Below, one piece after another: positions 8,955 through 17,954 of a DNA stretch of 60,245 nucleotides (position 1 is its first letter; each line of letters opens with the position of its first letter). Origin of the DNA: JBCCFK01 sp965262315 (GTDB taxonomy: Bacteria; Actinomycetota; Acidimicrobiia; Acidimicrobiales; UBA8592); assembly GCA_965262315.1 (NCBI GenBank), contig CBDHFJ010000007.1:1-60245 (forward strand), given 5' to 3'. The notes under the pieces are model-generated. The model was given only the letters and a program-made list of their open reading frames with translations, did not search any database and was not told the DNA's origin. Made by a program: the position numbers and the translations under genes.

Positions 8955-10151
8955 TTGAAGGCGATCACCATCGTCGGCGCCTCCCTCGCGGGACTGCGCG
9001 CCGCCGAGACGCTGCGGCGGGACGGCTTCGACGGCACGATCACCATGGTCGGTGACGAGCCGCATCGTCCCTACGACCGTCCGCCGCTGTCCAAGCAGAT
9101 CCTGGCGGGGAGCTGGGAGCCCGACCGGGCGCCGCTCGCCACCGAGGAGGCATACGACGCCCTCGAACTGGACTGGCGGCTGGGCGTCCGGGCCACCGGC
9201 CTCGACATGGGCGCGGCGACGGTCTCGCTCGACGACGGGTCGACGGTCGCCCACGACGGGTTGATCATCACCACCGGCGCCCGCTGCCGGACGATTCCGG
9301 GGACGGAGCAGTTGGGCGGGGTGTACACCCTGCGCACCCTCGACGACTGTCTGGCGATCCGGGCTGACTTCGTGGCCTCGCCCCAGCGAGTCGTGGTGGT
9401 CGGCGCCGGGTTCATCGGCGCCGAGGTCGCGGCCACCGCCAAGGAGCTCGGCCTCGACGTGACCATGGTCGAGATGGCTCCGGTGCCATTCGAGCGCATC
9501 CTGGGGGCAGAGATGGGCCAGGTCTGCGCCGACGTGCAACACGATCACGGCGTCGACCTGCGCACCGGCGTGGGCGTCCAGGCGATCGAGGGTGGCGACC
9601 GCGTCGAGCGGGTGGTGTTGACCGACGGCACCGTGCTCGACGCCGACGTCGTCGTGGTGGGCGTCGGGGTCACCCCGAACACCGAGTGGCTCGAGGGCTC
9701 CGGCCTGACCATCGACAACGGGGTGGTCTGTGACGAGACCTGCCTGGCCGCACCGGGTGTGGTCGCCGCCGGTGACGTGGCCCGATGGCCCAACCAGCGC
9801 TTCGACGAGGTCATGCGGGTCGAGCACTGGGACAACGCCGTCGAACAGGGCGTCCACGCCGCCCGGCGTCTGTTGTCGGGCGCCGACGAGGCGTACACGC
9901 CGGTGCCGTGGTTCTGGAGCGACCAGTTCGACCGCAAGATCCAGCTCGCGGGACGAACCCGGCCCGACGACCAGGTCGAGATCGTGACCGGCTCGATCGA
10001 GGAGCGTCGCTTCGCCGCGGCCTATGGCCGCGACGGCAAGCTCGTCGGCATCCTCGGGTTCAACCGTCCGCGGCACGTGATGCAGTACCGCGGCCTCATG
10101 AACGACGGTGCGAGCTGGGACGACGCCATGGAGTTCGCGCGGCAGGGCTGA
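8955..10151 (+). CDS. NAD(P)H-ferredoxin reductase, FAD-dependent
   Basis: A 398-residue pyridine-nucleotide-disulfide-oxidoreductase-fold flavoprotein. It shows the FAD-binding ITIVGASLAGLRAAETLR at the N-terminus, the HRPYDRPPLSKQIL motif typical of rubredoxin- and ferredoxin-reductases of the putidaredoxin-reductase type, an NAD(P) Rossmann motif VVVVGAGFIGAEVA near residue 145-158, the second FAD motif APGVVAAGDVARWPN, and the reductase C-terminal domain with WFWSDQFDRKIQLAG. The TTG at 8955 abuts the ferredoxin stop. It should transfer electrons from NAD(P)H to the upstream ferredoxin. Confidence 0.92.
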   Translation: MKAITIVGASLAGLRAAETLRRDGFDGTITMVGDEPHRPYDRPPLSKQILAGSWEPDRAPLATEEAYDALELDWRLGVRATGLDMGAATVSLDDGSTVAHDGLIITTGARCRTIPGTEQLGGVYTLRTLDDCLAIRADFVASPQRVVVVGAGFIGAEVAATAKELGLDVTMVEMAPVPFERILGAEMGQVCADVQHDHGVDLRTGVGVQAIEGGDRVERVVLTDGTVLDADVVVVGVGVTPNTEWLEGSGLTIDNGVVCDETCLAAPGVVAAGDVARWPNQRFDEVMRVEHWDNAVEQGVHAARRLLSGADEAYTPVPWFWSDQFDRKIQLAGRTRPDDQVEIVTGSIEERRFAAAYGRDGKLVGILGFNRPRHVMQYRGLMNDGASWDDAMEFARQG

Positions 10152-10155
10152 GCGA

Positions 10156-11283
10156 TCACACCCGTCCGCGCCAGCAGACGGTGAAGCAGCGGTCGTCGAG
10201 CGAGCCGGGTGACCACCGGCTCCACAGGCCACCCACGGCGCTGCCGGTGCGTTCGGTCCAGGCCAGTGCCTCCGTGGTCCCGACCCGGTGCACCATTTGG
10301 GTCAGGCCGGCCTCGTGGTGGGTGTAGCCCGCCCAGGTCCCCGGGTAGTCCTTCGGCGAGCCGATCTCGCTCATGGTCATCCCCCGCCGGACCCGCCGCC
10401 GATGCCGGTGGGTGTGCCCCGAGCTGAAGACGACGTTCGGGTTGGCGGCCCGAACCTCGTCGAGCAACTGCCGCACCGCAGGGCCCCAGGCGCCCGCCGG
10501 ATAGACGGTGGGGAACGGGCTGGTCTGGAGCTGGTGATGATGGAGAACGAGGGTCGGCTGTCGATCGGCCACCGCGTCCACCAGCGGGCCGATCAGCGGC
10601 TCGACCGCGGCCCGGGACGTGCCGGCCACCGTCACGTCGGCGAGCACCACGCGCAACCCCGCAAGATCGAGTGACCTGACCGGCTCGGTGGCGCCAGGAT
10701 CGAGACGTTCGAGCCATTCGTCGGTCGTTGCCCGACGGTCCGCGTAGACGTCGTGGTTGCCGGGCATGACGTGGACCGGCACCTGAGCGTCGGCGACGAG
10801 CTCGGCCAGGATCTCCCACTCCCGTGCCCCGGCGTGGTGGGTGACGTCGCCCTTCAACACGATGGCCTCGGCACCCCAGGAGGCGGCGGCATCGATCGCG
10901 GCACGAGCGCAGTGGGTACCGGTGGCGGTGCCGAGGACGGGGTCGGTGATCCGGTCGAACACGCCGAAGGTGCCGTGCCCGAGATGGAGATCGTTCATGG
11001 TGGCGAGGCGACCGACCTCGGTCCCGGGGGCGACCAGCGTCTCCACGGCGTGACTCCGACGTCGTCGGCCGTCGAAGGTCTCGACGGTGTACGACGTGTC
11101 CGGCGTCAGCCCCGTGACGAGCAGGGCGCCGTGATCGACGGCGGACCGCTCCACGAGGTCGCCGTCGAGACGAACCTCGACGCCGTCGGGAGCGGCACAC
11201 CAGACGACCTGACAGCTGTCGTGGCCGACGGCGAAGACCGAGGGCGTGGGCGGGGGCGGGATGACAGGCAGGCGGAACCTCAG
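10156..11283 (-). CDS. Calcineurin-like metallophosphoesterase, probable CTG start
   Basis: The phosphoesterase motifs are all present in order: DLHLGHG (D-x-H), LKGDVTHH (G-D), MPGNHDVYAD (G-N-H-D), LVLHHHQLQ and SSGHTHRHRR (G-H-x-H), which bind a dinuclear metal centre. The first ATG/GTG/TTG is the GTG at 11154. The in-frame sequence upstream, however, is protein-like (SVFAVGHDSCQVVWCAAPDG), consistent with a small beta-sandwich N-terminal domain, and is open back to a stop just before 11283. A CTG at 11283 overlaps the TGA of the upstream aminopeptidase gene as CTGA, mimicking the common ATGA coupling, and would give 375 residues. If CTG is not used, the protein starts at 11154 with 332 residues. 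Substrate unknown. Confidence 0.8.
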   Translation of the reverse strand: MRFRLPVIPPPPTPSVFAVGHDSCQVVWCAAPDGVEVRLDGDLVERSAVDHGALLVTGLTPDTSYTVETFDGRRRRSHAVETLVAPGTEVGRLATMNDLHLGHGTFGVFDRITDPVLGTATGTHCARAAIDAAASWGAEAIVLKGDVTHHAGAREWEILAELVADAQVPVHVMPGNHDVYADRRATTDEWLERLDPGATEPVRSLDLAGLRVVLADVTVAGTSRAAVEPLIGPLVDAVADRQPTLVLHHHQLQTSPFPTVYPAGAWGPAVRQLLDEVRAANPNVVFSSGHTHRHRRRVRRGMTMSEIGSPKDYPGTWAGYTHHEAGLTQMVHRVGTTEALAWTERTGSAVGGLWSRWSPGSLDDRCFTVCWRGRV

Positions 11284-13781
11284 CCGAGCTCACCCCTGAT
11301 CCGTGACCGGAGGCCGACGGTGACCCGCATCCGCTCGAGGTACTGGAACAGCGTCTTGCCGGCCTGTGGGACCTCGTTGGTCTGGAAGAACGTGTCGACT
11401 GCTGCGGCGACGTTCGGGTCGGCAACGGCGGTGACGCCCTCGATCATGCGACTGATCGCGTTCACCGGAAGGCGTTCGTTGATCTGGTCCCAGTTGTCCT
11501 CGATGTACGCCCAGGTGCCGACCACCGCATCGTCGTTGGTCAGCGAACGCGCCAGCACGAACGCCGCATCCTGGCTGCGGATGCGTTCGTCGTCGACCAT
11601 CTCCAGGACCCGGGGCCCGGCCTCGGCGCCCGGGAACGCGGTCAGGGCGAACATGTAGCGTCGCTGCTCTTGGGGCGTGGGTGCGGCCTCGTAGCGTTGC
11701 TGGAAGTCGCTGAAGTCGTCATCGGTCCCGTTGGCCGCCACGATCCGTACGGCCGCGGCGTTGCGAGCCGCGTCGCCCGGGGTCGCCAGGAGCTCCCGGG
11801 CGTCGGCGATGGCGGTGGGCTGACCGAGGACGCCGAGGGTTTCGAGCATCGCCGCGCGACGCTCGAGGCTGTGGTCGGTTTCGTCGGGGCCGGGATGCCG
11901 GCCGGTCCGTGCCAGCGCAGCGTCGACCCGCTCGATCGCCCACTCCCGGTGTCGATCGCGGGCGTCACCGTCGAGGTGGCGGTCGATGGACCGGACCACG
12001 CCGAGGATGCGGCGCCACACCGCCAGGTCGGTCTCCATCGGCGCCAGGCCCTCGATCAGGTCGAGAACGCTCGCGACCGTGGACCGGTCCGCCAGCACCG
12101 ATGCCCAGGCGTCGTCGAGGAGTCCGTAGCGTTCGATGCCCCGGAGCTGATCGAGGTGAGCCGCCGTGGCCGCCGCCAGGTCCGGGTGCAGCTCGACGCG
12201 GTAGAAGCCGCTGGCGTCCGCGTTACCCGTGATCCAGTCCACGGGGCCAGGGTTCGCGGTCGTCGCGACGTCGTCGAGGAGGACCGGGTGGCGGACCCGT
12301 TCCCCGTTCACACCGGCACCGAGCACCACCGGGACCGCCCACGTCTGGTCGGCGACCTCGCCGTAGCCGAATCGGCGCTGGTGCAGTCGGAGACCGTCGC
12401 CGTCCGGTTCGATGCGGATGACCGGATACCCGCCCTGGAAGATCCAGGTGTCCATGATGCGGCGGGCGGGCTGACCGGTGACCTCCTCGATGGCGTCCCA
12501 CAGGTCGTGGGTCTCGGTGTTGCCGTAGCTGTGCTTGGCCAGGTAGTGCCGGATGCCGTCTCGGAAGGTCTCCTCACCGAGGTACTGCTCGAGCATCCTG
12601 ACGACGGCCGCGCCCTTCTCGTAGGTCAGGACGTCGTACATCGCCTCGGCGTCGTCGGGCGAGATCACCTCGAACTCGATGGGGCGGGTGTTGTCGAGCG
12701 AGTCCACGTCGAACGCGTCCGTGCGGCCGAGCCCGAAGTCGTCCCACCGGCGCCAGTCGGGGCGGTAGGCGTTGGTGGCGTGCATCTCGCAGAACGTGGC
12801 GAACGCCTCCTTCAACCAGATCCCGTTCCACCACGACATGGTCACCAGGTCGCCGAACCACATGTGGGCGATCTCGTGCGCGATCACGTCGGCCGCCCGC
12901 TGCTGTTCGGGTTGGGTCGCGGTCTCGGGGTCGAGCAGCAGGAGCGCCTCGCGGAAGGTGACGCAGCCCAGGTTCTCCATGGCGCCGAACGCGAAGTCGG
13001 GCAGACCCACCAGATCGAGCTTCTCACCCGGGTATGGGATGTCGAAGTAGTCGTTGAAGTGCCGCAGCGAGAACGCACCCACGTCGAGCGCAAAATCCGC
13101 GAGGTGCCCCTTGCCGGGCGGGTGGATCACCCGCATGGGGGTGCCGTCGACGTCGATCGGGTCCGTGGCTTCCAAGGGGCCGACGACGAAGGCCAGGAGA
13201 TAGGTCGACATCACCATGGTGGTGCCGAAGCGCGTGCAGTGCCGCCCGTCGCCGAGGTCGTCGCTGGCGATCTCGGGGCCCGAGGAGACGGCGAGGAGCT
13301 CGGCGTCGTGGACGATCGTGACCGCGAAGGTCGCCTTGGCCGCGGGCTCGTCCCAGCAGGGAAAGGCCCGGCGAGCGTTGGTGCTCTCGAATTGGGTCGT
13401 GGCGATCGTGTGCTCGCGGCCGTCCGCGTCGACGAACGTGCTGCGGTAGAACCCGCGGAGCTTGTCGTTGATGACACCGGTGAACTCGATGTGCAGCCGG
13501 ATCGGGCCGGGTGCCAGCTCGGACGGCGGCTGGAGCGTCACCTGCTCCTGGTCCTCGTCGAGGCTGACGTCGACGGCGATCGGGCCCCCGCCGCTGTCGA
13601 CGGTCGCCCCGGTGATCTCCAGTTCGGCTGCGTTCAGCACGATGCGATCTGTCCGCTGGGTGACCTCGGCGTCGATGTCGACGGTGCCCACGAAGGTCGC
13701 GGACACCAGGTCGGGGTGGAGCACCAGGTCGTAGTGCGCGGGGCGGACGTCGGTCGGGAGGCGGTGTTGGGTCGTGCTCAC
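11280..13781 (-). CDS. pepN: M1 family membrane alanyl aminopeptidase (PepN)
   Basis: An 833-residue zinc aminopeptidase that removes N-terminal residues from peptides in the cytoplasm. Signature motifs are the exopeptidase motif FAFGAMENLGCVTF and the zinc site HEIAHMWFGDLVTMSWW with the third ligand Glu in LKEAFATFCEMHA, at about residues 290-320. The N-terminal beta domain (RPAHYDLVLHPDLVSATFVG) and the C-terminal helical ERAP1-like domain (LDQLRGIERYGLLDDAWASV) are complete. The GTG at 13781 is chosen because the conserved N-terminus begins there; upstream in-frame sequence is antisense to the kinase gene. It shares a divergent promoter region of about 120 bases with the PfkB kinase and may be coupled to the downstream phosphoesterase. 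Confidence 0.93.
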   Translation of the reverse strand: MSTTQHRLPTDVRPAHYDLVLHPDLVSATFVGTVDIDAEVTQRTDRIVLNAAELEITGATVDSGGGPIAVDVSLDEDQEQVTLQPPSELAPGPIRLHIEFTGVINDKLRGFYRSTFVDADGREHTIATTQFESTNARRAFPCWDEPAAKATFAVTIVHDAELLAVSSGPEIASDDLGDGRHCTRFGTTMVMSTYLLAFVVGPLEATDPIDVDGTPMRVIHPPGKGHLADFALDVGAFSLRHFNDYFDIPYPGEKLDLVGLPDFAFGAMENLGCVTFREALLLLDPETATQPEQQRAADVIAHEIAHMWFGDLVTMSWWNGIWLKEAFATFCEMHATNAYRPDWRRWDDFGLGRTDAFDVDSLDNTRPIEFEVISPDDAEAMYDVLTYEKGAAVVRMLEQYLGEETFRDGIRHYLAKHSYGNTETHDLWDAIEEVTGQPARRIMDTWIFQGGYPVIRIEPDGDGLRLHQRRFGYGEVADQTWAVPVVLGAGVNGERVRHPVLLDDVATTANPGPVDWITGNADASGFYRVELHPDLAAATAAHLDQLRGIERYGLLDDAWASVLADRSTVASVLDLIEGLAPMETDLAVWRRILGVVRSIDRHLDGDARDRHREWAIERVDAALARTGRHPGPDETDHSLERRAAMLETLGVLGQPTAIADARELLATPGDAARNAAAVRIVAANGTDDDFSDFQQRYEAAPTPQEQRRYMFALTAFPGAEAGPRVLEMVDDERIRSQDAAFVLARSLTNDDAVVGTWAYIEDNWDQINERLPVNAISRMIEGVTAVADPNVAAAVDTFFQTNEVPQAGKTLFQYLERMRVTVGLRSRIRGELG

Positions 13782-13901
13782 CCGGGAGAGCGTATTGGAC
13801 TCGGGAATCCGGCCGGTCGCAGTCGGTGTGTTCCCTGCCGGGGCCGGGGCGGCCCGGTACCCTCGTCGATTGGTCCACAGACATGAGGGGCACGTGAACC
13901 C

Positions 13902-14894
13902 GTGAGTGAACACCGCTTCGACGTCGTCGGCATCGGCAACGCCATCGTCGACGTCATCAGCCAGGAACCCGAGGAGTTCATCGGGGCCCACGACCTCGTG
14001 AAGGGGGCGATGACGCTCATCGACGCCGATCGAGCCACCCAGCTCTACGGCGCGATGTCGCCGGCCATCGAGACCTCCGGCGGGTCGGCCGCCAACACCA
14101 TGGCCGGGATCGCCGGCTTCGGGGGGCGTGCCGGCTACATCGGCAAGGTCCGCGACGATCAGCTGGGCGAGGTGTTCGGTCACGACATCCGGGCGGTCGG
14201 GGTGGACTTCGAGGTCGCGGCCGCCAGCGAGGGGCCGCCGACCGCCCGCTGCCTCATCATCGTCACTCCGGACGCGGCCCGCACCATGAACACCTTCCTC
14301 GGCACCAGCAGCCTGCTGCATCCCGACGAGATCGACACCGCCTTCGTCGCCTCCGGCAAGGTCCTCTACTGCGAGGGCTACATCTGGGACATCGACATCA
14401 CCAAGCAGGCGATCCGCAAGGCCGTCGACGCGTGTCGTGCGGCCGGGAACAAGGTGTCGTTCACCCTGTCGGACAGCTTCTGTGTGGAACGCCACCACCA
14501 CGAGTGGCTGGAGCTGGTCGACGGACCGATCGACATCCTCTTCGGCAACCGCGACGAGATCTGTGCGCTGTACGAGACCGACGACTTCGACGTGGCCGTC
14601 GACGCCATCCAGGGCAAGGTGGAGATCGCCTGCCTGACCCGCGGTGCCGAGGGCAGCGTGATCGTGACGGCTGACGAGCGGATCGAGATCGCGGCCGAAC
14701 CGACCGAGGTGGTCGACACCACCGGCGCCGGCGATCTCTACGCCAGCGGGTTCCTGTACGGCTACACCAACGGCCACGATCTCGCCGATTGCGGCCGGCT
14801 GGCGTCACTGGCCGCCGCCGAGGTCATCAGCCACGTCGGTGCCCGGTCGCTCGTGCCCCTCGACGAGCTGGCGCGCACCAACGGCATCGGCTGA
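13902..14894 (+). CDS. PfkB/ribokinase-family sugar kinase, adenosine-kinase-like
   Basis: A 330-residue PfkB kinase. It has the N-terminal GIGNAIVDVISQ and the substrate-binding SGGSAANTMAGIAGFGGRAGYIGKV, which resembles adenosine kinases. The C-terminal DTTGAGDLYASGFLYG is the PfkB signature-2 anion hole with catalytic Asp. The central LTRGAEGSVIV is the ATP-binding strand. The likely reaction is phosphorylation of adenosine, or another nucleoside or sugar, with ATP. The nearby phosphosugar mutase, upp, nucleotidase, adenosine deaminase and nucleoside importer support a purine salvage role, though specificity is inferred. Start is GTG 13902. Confidence 0.85.
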   Translation: MSEHRFDVVGIGNAIVDVISQEPEEFIGAHDLVKGAMTLIDADRATQLYGAMSPAIETSGGSAANTMAGIAGFGGRAGYIGKVRDDQLGEVFGHDIRAVGVDFEVAAASEGPPTARCLIIVTPDAARTMNTFLGTSSLLHPDEIDTAFVASGKVLYCEGYIWDIDITKQAIRKAVDACRAAGNKVSFTLSDSFCVERHHHEWLELVDGPIDILFGNRDEICALYETDDFDVAVDAIQGKVEIACLTRGAEGSVIVTADERIEIAAEPTEVVDTTGAGDLYASGFLYGYTNGHDLADCGRLASLAAAEVISHVGARSLVPLDELARTNGIG

Positions 14895-14930
14895 CCCGCG
14901 CCGGAGCGCCACGCCGCTAGCTTGGCGGCG

Positions 14931-16610
14931 ATGGCTGCTGGACGTTGGAACGACGCGGTGGCGGCGTGGCTCGCCGCCGATCCGGACCCCACCACCCGTA
15001 CCGAGCTCGAGGCGCTCGTCGCTGCGGGCGACGACGAGGCGCTCGCGGACCGCTTCGGCACCCGACTGGCGTTCGGGACCGCTGGGATTCGAGGCAGCCA
15101 GGGTGCCGGCCCGAACCGGATGAACCGGGTGACGGTCCGGCGGATGGTGGCCGGGGTCGCCTCGCACCTGGGCCCGGGGACCACCGTGGTCGTTGCCCAC
15201 GACGCCCGGCACAACTCCGATGTGTTCGCTCGCGACGCGGCTGCCGTCCTCTCCGCGGCGGGAATCCGGGCGGTGCTGATCGACGGTCACGTGCCGACGC
15301 CCGTGCTCGGCTTCGCCGTCCCCCATGTCGCCGCCGACCTCGGTCTCATGGTCACGGCGAGCCACAACCCACCGGCCGACAACGGGTGCAAGGTGTTCCT
15401 GGCCGACGGCGCCCAGCTTCGAGCCCCGGTCGACGCCGAGATCGAAGCCCGGATCGAAGCGGCGGCGCTACCGCCCAGGGACCTGCCGCCGCCGACGGGT
15501 ACCGGGGCGATCGAGTTGGTCGACCGCAGCGTCATGGTCGGCGCCTACGTCGACGCCATCGTGGCCGCGGTGCCCATCGACGCGGGCGCTGCGGTGCGGA
15601 TCGCCTACACCCCGTTGCACGGCGTGGGCCGCGACGTGCTCGAGGAGGCCTTCACGGCCGCCGGCCTGGCCGCGCCCGCAACCGTCGACTCGCAGGCCGA
15701 CCCGGACCCCGACTTCCCGACGGTGTCGTTCCCGAACCCGGAGGAGCCCGGGGCGATGGACGCGGTGATCGAGCTGGCCCAGACCACCGGTGCCCACATC
15801 GCGGTCGCCAACGACCCGGATGCGGACCGGCTCGCCGTCGCCGTCCCGCTCGCCGACGGCAGCTGGCGGGCGCTCACCGGCGACGAGGTCGGTGCCCTGG
15901 TGCTCGATGCCACCCTGGCCGCTTCGTCGGGCCCGGACCGCAAGGTGGTGTCCACCGTGGTGTGCAGCTCGTTGGTGGGCACCATGGCCCGCGCCGCCGG
16001 CCTGCACCACGCCGAGACGTTGACGGGCTTCAAGTGGATCATGGCCGAGGCCTACGCCGATCCGTCGCTGCGCCCGATCCTCGCGTACGAGGAGTCGCTC
16101 GGGTATGCGGCCACGCCGGTGGTTCGCGACAAGGACGGCATCTCCGCCGCCATGTGGTTCGTCGAGTTGACCGGTGCGCTTCTGCAACGCGGGGTGACGC
16201 CCGCAGATCGGCTGGACGAGCTGGCCGTTCAGCACGGACTGCACGTCACCCGGGCTGCCAGCGTCCGGTTCGACGGGCCCACCGCGGTCGCCGAGGCGGG
16301 AGCGGCCGTCGACCGCCTCCGCTCGACCCCGCCTCGCGAGGTGGCCGGCCGGGCCGTCGCCGAGGTCTTCGACTACGCCCCTGGTGGCGTGCTGCCGCCC
16401 ACCAACCTGCTCCGCCTCCGCCTCGAGGGGGGCGTCCGGGTGCTCGTCCGCCCGAGCGGGACCGAGCCCAAGACCAAGCTCTATCTGGAGCAGGTCGTGC
16501 CCGTCGACGAGGTCGCCGCCGTCGAACCGGCTCGCCACGTGGCGTGGGCTGCGCTCGACGAGGTCATGGCGGCCATGGAAGCCCTCCTGCGACCCGAGCC
16601 GGTGGGTTGA
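14931..16610 (+). CDS. Phosphohexomutase family: phosphomannomutase/phosphopentomutase (PmmB-like)
   Basis: A 559-residue alpha-D-phosphohexomutase. The active-site phosphoserine loop is VTASHNPPADNG, the metal loop NDPDADRLAVA, the sugar-specificity loop AYEESLGYAA and the phosphate-binding loop VRPSGTEPKTKLY. Its length and N-terminal ADRFGTRLAFGTAGIRGS match the PGM2/PmmB subgroup, which includes phosphopentomutases interconverting ribose-1- and ribose-5-phosphate. In Mycobacterium tuberculosis the homologue pmmB also lies convergent to upp and near add. That conserved context makes a nucleoside-salvage role (ribose phosphate) at least as likely as mannose metabolism. ATG 14931 is preferred over a start nine bases earlier. 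Confidence 0.88.
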   Translation: MAAGRWNDAVAAWLAADPDPTTRTELEALVAAGDDEALADRFGTRLAFGTAGIRGSQGAGPNRMNRVTVRRMVAGVASHLGPGTTVVVAHDARHNSDVFARDAAAVLSAAGIRAVLIDGHVPTPVLGFAVPHVAADLGLMVTASHNPPADNGCKVFLADGAQLRAPVDAEIEARIEAAALPPRDLPPPTGTGAIELVDRSVMVGAYVDAIVAAVPIDAGAAVRIAYTPLHGVGRDVLEEAFTAAGLAAPATVDSQADPDPDFPTVSFPNPEEPGAMDAVIELAQTTGAHIAVANDPDADRLAVAVPLADGSWRALTGDEVGALVLDATLAASSGPDRKVVSTVVCSSLVGTMARAAGLHHAETLTGFKWIMAEAYADPSLRPILAYEESLGYAATPVVRDKDGISAAMWFVELTGALLQRGVTPADRLDELAVQHGLHVTRAASVRFDGPTAVAEAGAAVDRLRSTPPREVAGRAVAEVFDYAPGGVLPPTNLLRLRLEGGVRVLVRPSGTEPKTKLYLEQVVPVDEVAAVEPARHVAWAALDEVMAAMEALLRPEPVG

Positions 16611-16627
16611 CCCGGACCTTCGGGTCA
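16608..16627. terminator. Bidirectional hairpin between mutase and upp
   Basis: A perfect inverted repeat TGACCCG / CGGGTCA with a six-base loop begins in the mutase stop codon. It sits in the 21-base gap between two convergent genes. No clear T-run follows, so it may act as a weak or bidirectional terminator. Confidence 0.5.
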
Positions 16628-16631
16628 GAGG

Positions 16632-17255
16632 TCAGGCGAGGCCGAACTGTCGATCTCCGGCGTCACCCAGGCCCGGCATGATGAAGGCCACGTCGTTGAG
16701 GCCCTGATCGATCGCCGCGGTCCACACCGTGGCATCGATGATGGCCTCGTCGAACGCCGCCAGCCCTTCGGGTGCGGCAAGCACACAGGCGACCGTGATG
16801 TGCCCTGCGTCCGCGTTCCGCAGCATCGAGCAGGTGTGGATCAGGGAGCCGCCGGTGGCCAGCATCGGATCCAACACCAGGACGCGTTTTCCCTCCAGGT
16901 TCTCGGGCACCGTGTTCACGTACGCGTCGGGGAGGAGGGTCTCCTCGTTCCGCTTGGCGCCGACGAACCCCACGCGGGCGTTGGGCAGCAGTTCGAGCGC
17001 CGCGTCCAACATCCCGAGCCCGGCCCGGAGGATGGGCACGATCAGCGGCGGGTCGGCGATCTGGTGGCCCTGCGCGGGCGCCAGCGGCGTGTCGATGTCG
17101 ATGCGCACGGCGGGTTGATCGCGGAGCGCCTCGTAGACCAGGTAGGTCGACAGCTCGTGCAGGTTGCGCCGGAACTCCGGGCGCTTGGTCGACCGGTTTC
17201 GCAGGCGGGTCAGGCGTTCGGCAGCGAGCGGGTGGTCGACGACGTGTGTGGTCAT
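16632..17255 (-). CDS. upp: Uracil phosphoribosyltransferase
   Basis: A 207-residue cytoplasmic enzyme converting uracil and PRPP to UMP and pyrophosphate. The PRPP-binding motif is VLVLDPMLATGGSLIHT around residues 125-141. The N-terminal HPLAAERLTRLRNRSTKRPEF, the PILRAGLGMLDAAL loop and the C-terminal GLNDVAFIMPGLGDAGDRQFG uracil-binding end are typical. The ATG at 17255 is chosen because it matches the usual family N-terminus; an upstream in-frame extension of six codons exists. It is convergent with the mutase and divergent, 35 bases away, from the 5'-nucleotidase. Confidence 0.95.
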   Translation of the reverse strand: MTTHVVDHPLAAERLTRLRNRSTKRPEFRRNLHELSTYLVYEALRDQPAVRIDIDTPLAPAQGHQIADPPLIVPILRAGLGMLDAALELLPNARVGFVGAKRNEETLLPDAYVNTVPENLEGKRVLVLDPMLATGGSLIHTCSMLRNADAGHITVACVLAAPEGLAAFDEAIIDATVWTAAIDQGLNDVAFIMPGLGDAGDRQFGLA

Positions 17256-17290
17256 CTGTCCAGCATGCCGCACGAAGTACCCTGACGCGC

Positions 17291-17950
17291 GTGACCGAGC
17301 GTCCGTTCGTTCTCGGCGTCGATCTCGACGGGGTCTGTGGCGATCACACCGCCATCTTCCGGGAGATCGTGGCCGCGGAGAAGGGGGTCGACCCCGAGTC
17401 GCTGCCGCTGGAGCGCCAGTGGAGCTTCGCCGAGTGGGGGCTGTCCGACGAGGAGTTCGAGCGACTGCACGAGCTCGCCGTCGTCGAGAAGCGGATGTTC
17501 CGTGACATGCCCGTCATGGACGGGGTGGCCGAGACCCTGTGGCGCCTCTCCGACGAGGGCATCTGGATCCGCATCATCAGCCATCGCCTCTACGTGAACT
17601 GGGGCCACGCCGTGGCGGCGGGTGACACGGCCGCCTGGCTCGACGAGGCTCGTATCCCGTACCGGGACCTGTGCTTCATCGGCGCCAAATCCGCCATCGA
17701 CGCCGATGCCTACATCGAGGATGGCCCGCACAACATCGAGGCCTTCCAACGCGACGGCCGTGACGTGATCATCTTCGACCAGCCCTACAACCGCCATCTC
17801 GAGGGTGTGCGGGCGTCGTCGTGGGCCGAGATCGAGGGCATGGTGCTGGACCGGCTGGCCGCCCACCAGGGCGTCGCGCAGCCGCAGTTGCCGGGCGTCG
17901 ACGCCGGCGCGGACCGTCTGGAGCGGCGGCGCAACGCGAGCGGCGCCTGA
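17291..17950 (+). CDS. 5'-nucleotidase/deoxynucleotidase, NT5C family HAD protein
   Basis: A 219-residue HAD-superfamily hydrolase starting at GTG 17291. Motif I is VDLDGVCGDHTAIF (D-x-D-G-V-x-x-D), motif II IRIISHRLY, and the C-terminal motif YIEDGPHNIEAFQRDGRDVIIFDQPYN, which together mark the NT5C 5'(3')-deoxyribonucleotidase family. It should dephosphorylate nucleoside monophosphates in the cytoplasm and so feed the salvage genes around it. The C-terminal 40 residues after EIEGMVLDRL are low-complexity and poorly conserved. It faces the sigma-operon membrane protein tail to tail with a 4-base gap. Confidence 0.85.
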   Translation: MTERPFVLGVDLDGVCGDHTAIFREIVAAEKGVDPESLPLERQWSFAEWGLSDEEFERLHELAVVEKRMFRDMPVMDGVAETLWRLSDEGIWIRIISHRLYVNWGHAVAAGDTAAWLDEARIPYRDLCFIGAKSAIDADAYIEDGPHNIEAFQRDGRDVIIFDQPYNRHLEGVRASSWAEIEGMVLDRLAAHQGVAQPQLPGVDAGADRLERRRNASGA

Positions 17951-17954
17951 GCGC

